From: Candidatus Heimdallarchaeota archaeon
Lineage (GTDB): Archaea > Asgardarchaeota > Heimdallarchaeia > Hodarchaeales > Hodarchaeaceae
Length of the DNA: 64,000 nt
NCBI GenBank assembly: GCA_020353515.1
Contig: CP070695.1
Location: 2,460,913 to 2,524,912, forward strand
Reading direction: 5' to 3'
Under the pieces are notes generated by a model, which ran no database searches, was not told where the DNA came from, and saw nothing but the letters and a program-made list of their open reading frames with translations. Numbering within the stretch: the stretch's first letter is position 1; every line of letters begins with the position of its first letter. Both the position numbers and the translations under genes were made by a program. Shown piece after piece: positions 35,598-43,959 of the stretch.

Positions 35598-37313
35598 ATG
35601 TTCGATGAGTTAACATTAGACTTTTTCATTGCAATCTACTCATTGCTAACCGTAACAATCTTCACTACTATTTCCATTAAACGAAAACAATTATATTCAT
35701 GGTTACCAGCACTGCTTTCTTATATAATTGGTACTTTTTGCATTCTTTTTAGATTTCAAGATCCAATCTTCAGGCTTTTTGGAAATCTTTTTTATTTAAC
35801 TTCAATCTTTCTCTTTGTTGCGATAATTTATTGCGATTTCCTAAATCTAAAATCTGATAATTTAGATAAAAGGAATTTTTCTGTTTTAGGTTTATCAGTC
35901 ATTGGATCATTTTTTGTTTTCTCAATGATACCACTTGTTTCATTTATAATCAGAATCCAAATTTTTATTCTTATTCTTGTAGTTATTGCCATGGTATTGT
36001 TTTTACGTGTATATCTGATTAAAAAGACTCCAACTCATGCTTTTATGTTTCTGACTTCTATAAGTACTACTTTCACTTCATTCACTACATTGGGAAGTTT
36101 TTTCTATCCATTTATATTTTGGGAATTTAGTTATCTCGGAAATATTGTTTTTGTGACATTAATCTTAGCAACTTCATTTGTAGCGTTATTGGAAGATAGA
36201 TTAAAGAAATCGGAGAATAAATACCGAAAAGCCTTTGAAGAATTACAAACAAGTGAAATAAGATATAAAACTCTATATCAGACAGCAAGGGTAGGTTTAA
36301 TAAGTACGGATTTAGAAGGAACAATTTTAACCGTAAACGAAGCAGCTGTTAAACTATTTGGATATAAAACCATTCCAGAGGTTATAGGAAAGAATGTTTC
36401 AGACCACTTTGAAAATCCACAAGAATGTGAGGATTTAAGATTACAATTACTCGAAAATGGGTTCGCTGATAACTTAGAGATTCTAATGAAGAAACAAGAT
36501 GGAACGAGAATTATTCTGGAAGTTGGATCAAACCTCTATAAAGATGAAAATATGGACAAAATTAGAATTGAAACTGTTCTCAGAGATGTTACCGAATACA
36601 AAGAAACTGAAAAAATTCGTAAAGCACTTGAAGATAAACGTGAATCCTTTATTTCATTAACCCAACACGAATTGCGTACACCGCTAACGATTGGTTTAGG
36701 ATGGTGTGATTATCTTCTAAAGAAACAAAAAGGACATTTTGGTAAAGATAACGAAGAAATTGTCCAAAAAATTAAAAAGAGTCTTGTCAGACTAGAACGA
36801 TTAATTGATAATGTTAGAACCACTGAACAATTAGAACATAACATCTTTCAATTGGATATGAAAAAGATTGAATTTTGTGGTTTTATAACTGAGATTTTTA
36901 AGTACTATCAACATTATTTGGGGGACACTTTTCAGTTTAAAGGCTGTCCAGATTATAAAATAACAGTAGAAGGCGATAAAGCACGATTACGACAAGTAAT
37001 AGAAAATATTATGGATAACGCCATAAAACACACCCCCAAAGATAATCGAAGGATCAGAGCTGAGATTACAACACATCCAAATTCTCTCCATCTCTCTATT
37101 CGGGATAACGGGGCAGGCATCCAATTAGAACATCTTGATGAAATTTTCAATAAATATTTCAGTGTTCCAACAGAATACTCTGTTGTTGGAACTGGTTTAG
37201 GACTCTATCTTGTCCGAGAGATATTAAAAAATCATAAAGGATCAATTATAGCTGATAGTAAGGGAAGGGGGCAAGGTTCAACATTTACAATTACACTACC
37301 CTGTAAAATTTAA
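35598..37313 (+). CDS. Membrane histidine kinase with PAS domain
   Basis: 571 residues. Residues 1-195 hold six or seven hydrophobic helices forming a membrane sensor, followed by a short coiled coil, a PAS domain (about 220-335, ARVGLISTDLEGTILTVNEAA), and a kinase core. The H-box is FISLTQHELRTPLTI, the N-box VIENIMDNAIKHTP and the G boxes IRDNGAG and VGTGLGLYLVREIL. All catalytic parts are present. It is followed by a region of broken genes, so a partner regulator may have been lost. Confidence 0.92.
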   Translation: MFDELTLDFFIAIYSLLTVTIFTTISIKRKQLYSWLPALLSYIIGTFCILFRFQDPIFRLFGNLFYLTSIFLFVAIIYCDFLNLKSDNLDKRNFSVLGLSVIGSFFVFSMIPLVSFIIRIQIFILILVVIAMVLFLRVYLIKKTPTHAFMFLTSISTTFTSFTTLGSFFYPFIFWEFSYLGNIVFVTLILATSFVALLEDRLKKSENKYRKAFEELQTSEIRYKTLYQTARVGLISTDLEGTILTVNEAAVKLFGYKTIPEVIGKNVSDHFENPQECEDLRLQLLENGFADNLEILMKKQDGTRIILEVGSNLYKDENMDKIRIETVLRDVTEYKETEKIRKALEDKRESFISLTQHELRTPLTIGLGWCDYLLKKQKGHFGKDNEEIVQKIKKSLVRLERLIDNVRTTEQLEHNIFQLDMKKIEFCGFITEIFKYYQHYLGDTFQFKGCPDYKITVEGDKARLRQVIENIMDNAIKHTPKDNRRIRAEITTHPNSLHLSIRDNGAGIQLEHLDEIFNKYFSVPTEYSVVGTGLGLYLVREILKNHKGSIIADSKGRGQGSTFTITLPCKI

Positions 37314-37400
37314 CCTAATACTGGTAGTGTAAAACAATCGTCATTTAGAATATTGGAAAAACATTTTTTGCATTAAACCATTATTGTCTGGGGGTGGTTT

Positions 37401-37725
37401 TTGTTTGTCGCCTACTCTTTATATAAACGGATTGCACAAGATCAATCAGTTGAGGACTGGGTAAAAACACGCTATAAGCTAATGATCAATTATGTGTTTT
37501 TCATTCTGATTCCAGCAACTCTTTTAATTTTTACACTAAGCCAAACAGATATTTTTACACTCAGTAGTATTAATAGCAATGGTTTCGTATGTGCTCCAAT
37601 TTATCGTATGGGTGGTGCCTGAACGAATTAGATTTTATCTCAACCGAAATTATGAAGCACCAATTGATGAAAGGGATATTCCTCAAACAGAGGAAGAATT
37701 AATGAAAGCTTTGATGGAAGGATAG
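37401..37725 (+). pseudogene. Small membrane protein gene with frameshift
   Basis: The first frame reads FVAYSLYKRIAQDQSVEDWVKTRYKL, a helix (YVFFILIPATLLIFTLSQTD), then runs off to TGA at 37620. A second frame continues a helix (LIAMVSYVLQFIVWVVPERI) and ends in EEELMKALMEG at 37725. They join if the five T at about 37551-37555 were four. No ATG fits the start: codons at 37380-37400 still look coding (IIVWGWF), so TTG 37401 or a lost start is needed. The gene would have encoded about 108 residues with two or three helices. Function unknown. Confidence 0.55.
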
Positions 37726-37727
37726 AA

Positions 37728-37995
37728 ATGGAAGTAGTGAACTTTTTTGGGGAAAAATTGGCAAATATAATTAATAAAAATGCTGTTGCAGCTTCTGGTA
37801 TTATTAGATTCGTAATTAAAGATAGTCAATACGATCCAGATTTAATTACTGTAGATGAATTACGAGTCTTTTCTAATTCATTAAAAAAATAACCTATTTC
37901 TACAAATTGAGAATCAAAAAGGTAGCCGGTATATCAGCAGAGATGATTTGGGAATTAGGTAACAATCAATCATTATTAACAATGATCGTGAAATG
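37728..37995 (+). pseudogene. Small soluble protein gene, frameshifted at A7 tract
   Basis: A 54-residue frame from ATG 37728, three bases past the previous stop, reads MEVVNFFGEKLANIINKNAV and ends LRVFSNSLKK at TAA 37890-37892, right after seven A. Adding one A opens another frame with ITYFYKLRIKKVAGISAEMIW up to 37995. The same A7-TAA layout breaks the LRR gene at 11622. The short form might be a real 54-residue product. No family recognised. Confidence 0.45.
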
Positions 37996-38047
37996 AGAGC
38001 TGAAAGAGAGCTTAACAAATGCAGTAGGGTTCAGTTAGTTAAAATCT

Positions 38048-38191
38048 ATGGAACTTAGCAGCAAGAATGCTAAAGTTCTAGATTCTGAACCCTTCTACGA
38101 ACTAATGTCTGAATTTCTTGATAGAATTGACTGTCCTGTTCCTTTGATTACTCCAAATTACATGGCTTATTCAAAAATAACAGAGAACTAA
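38048..38191 (+). pseudogene. Duplicate gene fragment (copy 2 of 31604-31819)
   Basis: A 47-residue frame from ATG 38048 contains SSKNAKVLDSEPFYELMSEF and LDRID, then diverges from copy 1 after residue 32 (CPVPLITPNYMAYSKITEN). It matches 31613-31691 at the DNA level, with one exact block of over 30 bases. It is either a short surviving gene or a truncated copy. The two copies are both on the plus strand, 6.4 kb apart. Confidence 0.55.
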
Positions 38192-38218
38192 CATATTTTT
38201 CTTCTCGACTTTATATAG

Positions 38219-38516
38219 TCCTACGAAACCCACAGTGCTGTTCCACCGACGAAATGGGAGACTATTCGTGGATTTGATAGATTAAAACAATTCACTGTAT
38301 GTATTGATATCTGGCCGATTCTTACAAGAGAAAAAGCTCCAGAAAGGGATAAGAGGAACGACAAATAAAGAAGTCTTGTTTTCTTCATCATTTTTTCATA
38401 GTAATGAATTTGATATGATTCCCCCTGTAGAAGTGATTGCTCATTCTAATGGATCAATATCTATAACAGGAATCAAGCCAGAAATTCTAGGAGACCTAAC
38501 TTCCGATATCTATTGA
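38219..38516 (+). pseudogene. Frame-disrupted gene, unknown product
   Basis: One frame (38219-38368) reads AVPPTKWETIRGFDRLKQFT and CIDIWPILTREK; another (to 38516) reads RGTTNKEVLFSSSFF, IPPVEVIAHSNGSISITGIK and ends DLTSDIY. They overlap and would join if the A run near 38330-38334 were one base shorter. No start codon is visible in the first frame. Both parts have normal protein composition. The family is not recognised. Confidence 0.45.
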
Positions 38517-38770
38517 TTTTTATAGCTGAATGTTCTAAATCAATCAAGAAGAGGAAAAGTTTTTTGACAGTTTGCTCTAAATGTAGGACTGAAATTAGGG
38601 GAGAGAAGTACGATCGTTCGATTTTTATTCCTCCAGCGATATTCGTCCCACAAACATTTTGTGAAGAATGTTTTCATTTAGTAAAGCAAAGAGATGAAGA
38701 ATTAGTCCCACTAGTCCTTTTAGCACTGGCTTTTATACTAATCCCCTTATTGGTCATCCTACTATCATGA
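38513..38770 (+). CDS. Small zinc-ribbon protein with C-terminal membrane helix
   Basis: About 85 residues from a TTG at 38513, or fewer from a later TTG. Two cysteine pairs (VCSKCRTEI and FCEECFHL) should bind one zinc. The last 22 residues form a membrane helix (LVPLVLLALAFILIPLLVILL), so it is a tail-anchored protein. It overlaps the end of the broken gene before it. Function unknown. Confidence 0.5.
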   Translation: MIFIAECSKSIKKRKSFLTVCSKCRTEIRGEKYDRSIFIPPAIFVPQTFCEECFHLVKQRDEELVPLVLLALAFILIPLLVILLS

Positions 38771-38820
38771 AGACTTCTTTAGGATTGAGACACAATTATT
38801 TAAGATAGATATCTTAACTT

Positions 38821-39499
38821 AATTCTATAAATCTAGTAAAAAATTGTGTTGCTGATGAACATTCTAATTGTTCAGAGTGTGATTTGAAAGATCACCTGAT
38901 TTGTAGATTTGATAAAGGATTTGCAAATAGATTTCTTTTGGGAAATGCAGCTTATCGTGTCGTGGCACTAGCAATACTATTCTTGACGGGCATTTTAGTA
39001 AATCAGCTTTGGTTAATGCCTGTTTATCTTATGGGAATTATTCTAAATTTTTTTTGTTTTGGAACCCAGATTACTTTGTTTACACTGTCCTTTTTATGAG
39101 AAGAAGGGAAGAGTTCTTAAGTGCTGGGCTCTCCGTGGGATGCCAAAATTATGGAGTTATCACCCAGAACCCATCACGAAAGTGGAAAGGATCGCTATGC
39201 TTCCTTTAGTGGCATTTATTGATCTATTCCCTTTGTTAGGCATCGGATGGGGGCTTTTAGAGTTTTTCTTAAATCCCTACGACAATGTAATGATAGGAAC
39301 TTTATTGATAATCTTATCAATAATCTTTATATCGATAATGATTTACTTTAGCAAAATATTACTCGGTCATGCTTGTCAAAAATGTCCCAATTTCTCCTGC
39401 GCAATGAATAAAGTTTCATCTGACATAATAAGCGCATTTCTAAATCAAAATCCCTTAATGAAAAAAGCTTGGGAAGAAGCGGGTTGGACACTAGAGTAA
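38821..39499 (+). pseudogene. Cys-rich membrane protein gene, frameshifted at T8 tract
   Basis: The first frame has NCSECDLKDHLICRFDKGF and two membrane helices up to LMGIILNFF, then leaves frame at eight T (39048-39055). The second frame resumes EPRLLCLHCPFYEKKGRVLKC, PKLWSYHPEP, two helices and ends in CPNFSCAMNKV and LNQNPLMKKAWEEAGW. A single T fewer joins them. Together they match, as far as I recall, a family of archaeal and clostridial four-helix membrane proteins with conserved cysteines and no known function. No ATG opens the first frame. It may be a pseudogene or a consensus error. Confidence 0.6.
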
Positions 39500-39516
39500 A
39501 AGAGTTATTTCAAGGT

Positions 39517-39531
39517 ACTCGAAAATCGAGT
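39517..39531. promoter_or_regulatory. Perfect inverted repeat upstream of peroxiredoxin gene
   Basis: ACTCGA-AAA-TCGAGT, six-base arms with a three-base loop, lies between the broken membrane-protein gene and the peroxiredoxin gene, 67 bases before its ATG. A TATA-like tttttaaaag follows at about 39549-39558. It could be an operator or a small hairpin terminator; the lack of a T run right after it favours the former. Confidence 0.35.
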
Positions 39532-39597
39532 AAGATGATTTTTAGAAATTTTTAAAAGTATGGTCATTTTAGACATAAAAGATAATGGAGGACCAAT

Positions 39598-40053
39598 ATG
39601 CCATTAGAAATCGGTGATAAAGCTCCAGAATTCGAAACCACAACAGAATCAGAGGAACCTGTCAGTTCAGAACTTTTGGAAGGTAAAAAGTATGTTCTCT
39701 ATTTTTATCCTAGAGATAATACTCCTGGTTGCACCAAAGAAGCCTGTTCAATAAGAGATAACTATCAAACTTTTCTTGATCAGGATATTCTTGTATATGG
39801 TGCTTCAGGAGGAAACGCACAATCTCATCAAAAATTCATCAACAAATATAACCTTCCATTTCCTCTCTTAATGGATGAAAAATTAGAGCTCGCAAAAAAA
39901 TTTGGAGCTTATAAACGAGGGAATAGAGTAGCACGTATTACATACCTTATCGATGAGGAAGGGAACATTGAAGGTATTTTCGGGGTAGAGGGTCACGAAA
40001 AAGTTAAAACATCACAACACGCAGAACAGATAATCCAATTCTGGAAGTTATAG
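39598..40053 (+). CDS. bcp: Peroxiredoxin, Bcp/PrxQ type
   Basis: 151 residues, the standard size. The peroxidatic Cys is C45 in RDNTPGCTKEAC and C50 is the resolving Cys five residues later, as in PrxQ enzymes. YFYPRDNTPGCT and the ITYLIDEEGNI segment are typical. It reduces hydrogen and organic peroxides with electrons from thioredoxin-like partners, in the cytosol. A GGAGG Shine-Dalgarno lies about eight bases before the ATG. It seems to stand alone. Confidence 0.93.
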   Translation: MPLEIGDKAPEFETTTESEEPVSSELLEGKKYVLYFYPRDNTPGCTKEACSIRDNYQTFLDQDILVYGASGGNAQSHQKFINKYNLPFPLLMDEKLELAKKFGAYKRGNRVARITYLIDEEGNIEGIFGVEGHEKVKTSQHAEQIIQFWKL

Positions 40054-40141
40054 AAAAATCTATTCCTTATATATAAGTGAATTAAATTCCTTTTAAGAGG
40101 AGGGAGGGATTTAATTCATTTCATTGAATTCTACTAGCTAA

Positions 40142-41107
40142 TTAGTCCTCAAATGGGACTGCAAGTGCCGTAGGGGCTCCAACAATACTTTTCACCTTTT
40201 GTTGGGATAAAATTATTGCCCATATTGCCAAGAACAGAATAGTTGAAAGAGGAGGCATCATTTTCAATGCAGCCGCGGGAATACCCTCTGGGAATATTAT
40301 TGGTATTGTCAAATGTTGGAAAGAGAACTGTAGGACATCAAACGACCCAAAGAGATAAGACCCAAAAAGAGCTCCGAGAGGATTCCATAACGCAACAACA
40401 ACTAGAGCTATAACAATCCAACCTCGCCCTTGAGTCATTCCTTCCGCCCAAAAATTAAGCCAGCTCAGTGATAAATAAGCTCCTCCAAGACCAGCACACA
40501 TCCCCCCAAAAATAACACAGCAATATCTGATTAATCGAACTTTGACTCCTTGGTTGTAAGCAGCAGAAGGATTTTCCCCGACAGTCCGAATCAATATACC
40601 CACTCGTGTCTTAAATAGGATAAACCAAAGGAGAGGAACAAGGAGATAGGAAAGATATACTAGAATAGAATGGTTGAAGAAGATTGGGCCAATCGTTGGA
40701 ATATCAGATAATAAAGGAATTGGAATCTTTTCTAACCCATCAAACGCTTTTCCAATCACATCTCGACCCAAGAATCCACTCAAACCCGTTCCTAAAATGG
40801 TTAAGCCAATCCCTGAGACAATTTGATTCCGATTAAAGGTTACAGTTATTATAGCGTGAGCAGAAGCTAGGACACCCCCAAGGAGGATCCCGAATAAAAT
40901 CCCAAGATACACATTATTCGTGATGAAGGCAAAAGCATATGATCCAGCCGCACTTGCAATTACCATTCCTTCAATACCAAGATTTAAAATTCCAGAACGT
41001 TCAGCGTAAATCTCCCCCAACGTTGGAATGAGGAAAAAAGTTGCAGCTGCAACAATTGAATTTCCTAACACAGGATTAAATAATTCAACCATTAGATTCG
41101 TCTCCAT
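40142..41107 (-). CDS. ABC transporter permease, BMP-type (second subunit)
   Basis: 321 residues with eight to ten hydrophobic helices. The phrases GEIYAERSGILNLGIEGMVI and NRNQIVSGIGLTILGTGLSGF identify the second permease (YufQ-like) of BMP-type nucleoside ABC importers. Its start overlaps the first permease gene by 16 bases. It forms the membrane channel with the product of 41092-42219. It is the last gene of the operon; the tail reads LAVPFED. Confidence 0.92.
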   Translation of the reverse strand: METNLMVELFNPVLGNSIVAAATFFLIPTLGEIYAERSGILNLGIEGMVIASAAGSYAFAFITNNVYLGILFGILLGGVLASAHAIITVTFNRNQIVSGIGLTILGTGLSGFLGRDVIGKAFDGLEKIPIPLLSDIPTIGPIFFNHSILVYLSYLLVPLLWFILFKTRVGILIRTVGENPSAAYNQGVKVRLIRYCCVIFGGMCAGLGGAYLSLSWLNFWAEGMTQGRGWIVIALVVVALWNPLGALFGSYLFGSFDVLQFSFQHLTIPIIFPEGIPAAALKMMPPLSTILFLAIWAIILSQQKVKSIVGAPTALAVPFED

Positions 41108-42219
41108 GTTATCGTATATCGAAAGAAAAACTCCGCTAAAAGGACAAAAAAGAGGAGTATTCCACTAAACATATCTAAAGCTGTTCCGGGAAGACCTTTT
41201 GTCAACTTAATCGCATTTCCCCCTACAATTAAAGCAGCAAAAAATAAGGCACTAATTACTATACCTATAGGATTTAATCCTCCTAGATAGGCCACAGCAA
41301 TAGCTGTAAATCCATAACCAGGTGTACTGGGAGTCAATCGTAATTGATTTCCAGCAATCTCGCCCACTCCAGCCATACCAGCTAATCCCCCAGAAAGGAT
41401 CATGCTTACCAAGATGACCTTGAAAAAACTCATTCCAGCAGTCCGCCCTGCTAAGGGGTTTTTTCCCGTTACATTTAATTCATACCCGAATTTTGTTTTA
41501 GGTACTCCATTTACCGATCTAAATAGAAAGAAATAGACTAGTCCAGTGATTATAAGTACTAAAAATAACGTGATATGAACAGGTGAGAAATCCCACTTTA
41601 TATCCAGAATTGGGACGGTAAAGTCAAAATCTAAGACAGGAATTTTCCCATTTTCTGGAATTTGGGAGGAGTAGGTAAAACCAGTTTCAGGATCTCTCCA
41701 TGGGCCACTAACTAAATACTCCAATATATAAATTGCAGGAAAAACCATTAAAAAACTAACTACAACATCAGCGCCTTGGAAGCCTCCTTTTGCCCTAAAC
41801 AGAACAACAGGGAGAGCCCAAATTGCCCCAATAATGAATCCATTGATAAACATAAGGGGAATCAAGATAAAAAATGGTAGAGTAGGAAAAATAAATGCTG
41901 TCCCAATCGCAGCAAGAGTACCCATCACATATTGGCCTTCAGCACCGATATTATCAATTCGAGCCTTAAACGGAATGGCGAGGCCAAGAGCAATACAGAG
42001 TAACGTAATAAAGATGCCAATAGTATTAGGAAGCAAGCGAATATTTACCAATATTATGTCAATATACAATTCAATTGGATTGATCCCCATTAAGAGAAAA
42101 ATTATACCAAGAACAACCAATCCACTTCCAATTGCCATTACTCTTACACTAAATGCTTTTAGCCCTATTAGAGGTAATGTTCGTCTCTGAAACAAGATTT
42201 CAAAATTAAGTATCTTCAT
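41092..42219 (-). CDS. ABC transporter permease, BMP-type (first subunit)
   Basis: 375 residues with nine or ten hydrophobic helices. IPFKARIDNIGAEGQYVMGTLAA and FRAKGGFQGADVVVSFLM mark the YufP-like permease of BMP-type importers. The start ATG directly follows the TGA of the ATPase gene (TGAATG), and the end overlaps the second permease. It pairs with that permease to move the ligand. Confidence 0.92.
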   Translation of the reverse strand: MKILNFEILFQRRTLPLIGLKAFSVRVMAIGSGLVVLGIIFLLMGINPIELYIDIILVNIRLLPNTIGIFITLLCIALGLAIPFKARIDNIGAEGQYVMGTLAAIGTAFIFPTLPFFILIPLMFINGFIIGAIWALPVVLFRAKGGFQGADVVVSFLMVFPAIYILEYLVSGPWRDPETGFTYSSQIPENGKIPVLDFDFTVPILDIKWDFSPVHITLFLVLIITGLVYFFLFRSVNGVPKTKFGYELNVTGKNPLAGRTAGMSFFKVILVSMILSGGLAGMAGVGEIAGNQLRLTPSTPGYGFTAIAVAYLGGLNPIGIVISALFFAALIVGGNAIKLTKGLPGTALDMFSGILLFFVLLAEFFFRYTITWRRI

Positions 42220-43776
42220 TCAATTTTCCTCCTCAAGCTTCGCACCACCCATTAGCAAACCTACATTCTGACGGGTAGCATTTTCAGCTTTAACCGTTCC
42301 CATGATTTTCCCTTTATACATAACAACAATCTCATCACTTAGCGTTAGTATTTCAGTAAGATCACTAGAGATCAGTAAAACGGCAGCACCTGAAGTTCTC
42401 ATTTTTAATAGTTCTTCCCGAACAAACTGGGTCGTGCCTACATCTAAACCGAATGTGGGGTTTTCTGCTATTAGAATTAGCTCCTGATTATCAGGAGGGG
42501 TGAGAGAGAATTCCCTTGCTACGACTACTTTCTGTCTATTACCCCCAGATAAACTCCGCACTGGAACTAATGGACTCGGAGTAACAATATTGAATCTTTT
42601 AATCAAATCTTCTGTTTGTAATGCTATAGATTCATTATCTATAAAGAGCCCTGGAGACCCCTGATATGAATTTAGAATGAGGTTTTCTCGTACTGTTAAA
42701 TCTAATATTAGGGCTTTTCGACGATCTTCAGGAATATATGCTACACCTGATTCGCGGATCTCTCTGATTGGTTTATTTGTCATATCTTTTCCCCGAATCA
42801 GGACTTCCCCAGATTCTACTTTTCGCCAATGAAGAAGAGCTTCTATAAGCTCCCTCTGACCATTTCCTGCAATACCAGCAATTCCAAGAATCTGGTTTTC
42901 TTTTAATTGAAAACTTACTCCTCTGACAACCTCATCTCCCATATCATTCTTTGTATGCAAAGTTGACACATTTATAACGATTTTTCCAGCATCGAGAGGA
43001 GGGCGTTTGAGATGATATAAAACCTCCCTTCCCACCATCATTGATGCCAATTGACGAATCCCTTCTTCTTGGGATTTCCATTTCTGTTTAGCCTGATGAG
43101 TATCAAGGGTTTCAATTACTTTTCCTTGACGTAATATTGTGATTCTGTCACTGATTCTAATTGCTTCTTCGAGGTGATGAGTAATAATCACTATACTCTT
43201 CCCTCTTTCTTTAAGAGAAAAAAGGAGTTTGAAAAGATTATCAGTTTCAGCAGGAGTTAACATTGAGGTTGGTTCGTCAAGAATGATAATTTCAGGATTG
43301 GTAATTAGAGCCTTAAGTATTTCAACACGTTGTTTCTCCCCTCCTGACAATTTCCAAACCTTTAATTTTGGATCTAAGTCTCCTAAGTCATAATCTACCA
43401 AAACCTTCTTTATTTTTGTTTCTATTTCATTTAAAGAAAGAAAGAAACCTCGTGATATGCTAAGGATGTTTTCTGCAATTGAATGTCTTTCAATCAGACT
43501 TCCTGTTAGGTCTTGTCTTGCTATACCTAATCCATATTTTAATGCTGTAATTGGATTATTTAGTTCTACTTCAACCCCTCGTAACTTAATTGTACCACTA
43601 TCTGGTTTTCTGAATAAAGTGCCTACTAAAGTTGATTTACCAGCACCATTCTCACCTAAAAGAGCATGAATTTCCCCTTGTTTTAACGTAAAATTGATAT
43701 GGTCGTTTGCTTTGATCTCAACTCCATCGCCATAGAATGTTTTGCATACATCATGCATCTCTAAGACTGTACTCAT
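42220..43776 (-). CDS. ABC transporter ATPase with two nucleotide-binding domains, BMP-type
   Basis: About 518 residues. Domain 1 has ALLGENGAGKSTLVG, LSGGEKQRVEIL and IILDEPTSMLTP; domain 2 has GIAGNGQRELIEAL in place of a canonical Walker A, LSGGNRQKVVVARE and ILIAENPTFGLDVG. This is the YufO/RbsA-like layout with a degenerate second Walker A. ATG 43776 is chosen because the domain begins there and GAGGATTA precedes it; a more distant ATG at 43914 would add an unlikely tail. It powers the nucleoside-type importer of this operon. Confidence 0.92.
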   Translation of the reverse strand: MSTVLEMHDVCKTFYGDGVEIKANDHINFTLKQGEIHALLGENGAGKSTLVGTLFRKPDSGTIKLRGVEVELNNPITALKYGLGIARQDLTGSLIERHSIAENILSISRGFFLSLNEIETKIKKVLVDYDLGDLDPKLKVWKLSGGEKQRVEILKALITNPEIIILDEPTSMLTPAETDNLFKLLFSLKERGKSIVIITHHLEEAIRISDRITILRQGKVIETLDTHQAKQKWKSQEEGIRQLASMMVGREVLYHLKRPPLDAGKIVINVSTLHTKNDMGDEVVRGVSFQLKENQILGIAGIAGNGQRELIEALLHWRKVESGEVLIRGKDMTNKPIREIRESGVAYIPEDRRKALILDLTVRENLILNSYQGSPGLFIDNESIALQTEDLIKRFNIVTPSPLVPVRSLSGGNRQKVVVAREFSLTPPDNQELILIAENPTFGLDVGTTQFVREELLKMRTSGAAVLLISSDLTEILTLSDEIVVMYKGKIMGTVKAENATRQNVGLLMGGAKLEEEN

Positions 43777-43912
43777 AGAATAATCCTCAATGTCTGTGAT
43801 TTTTCGGATAAGTTGTATTAGATAATTTTCTTGATTAATATTTTTCAAGCTCGAAATTGCAGAAAAAAAACTAGTATTGAAGATTGAAAGCTTAAAGCTT
43901 CTAAAATTATAC

Positions 43913-43927
43913 AAAAAGAAAAAAAAA
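43913..43927 (-). terminator. T-rich tract after the BMP gene
   Basis: Read on the minus strand, a long T-rich run (T7-9, C, T5) lies about 35 bases past the stop of the BMP gene, within the 183-base gap before the ATPase gene. T tracts end or attenuate archaeal transcription. A partial stop here would give more binding protein than transporter. An aagctttaagctt dyad follows downstream. Confidence 0.4.
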
Positions 43928-43959
43928 TGGGAAGAAGAAGAAAAATGCCTATCGTTTTC

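Noticed and set aside
39009..39209. Third open frame over the broken Cys-rich membrane gene
   Set aside because: It starts inside the first part and ends inside the second. The family pattern follows the other two frames, so it is a by-product of the frameshift.
41834..42190. 118-residue plus-strand open frame inside the first permease gene
   Set aside because: It is antisense to a clear BMP-type permease in a tight operon, has odd composition and no start signal. Such shadows are common opposite membrane genes.
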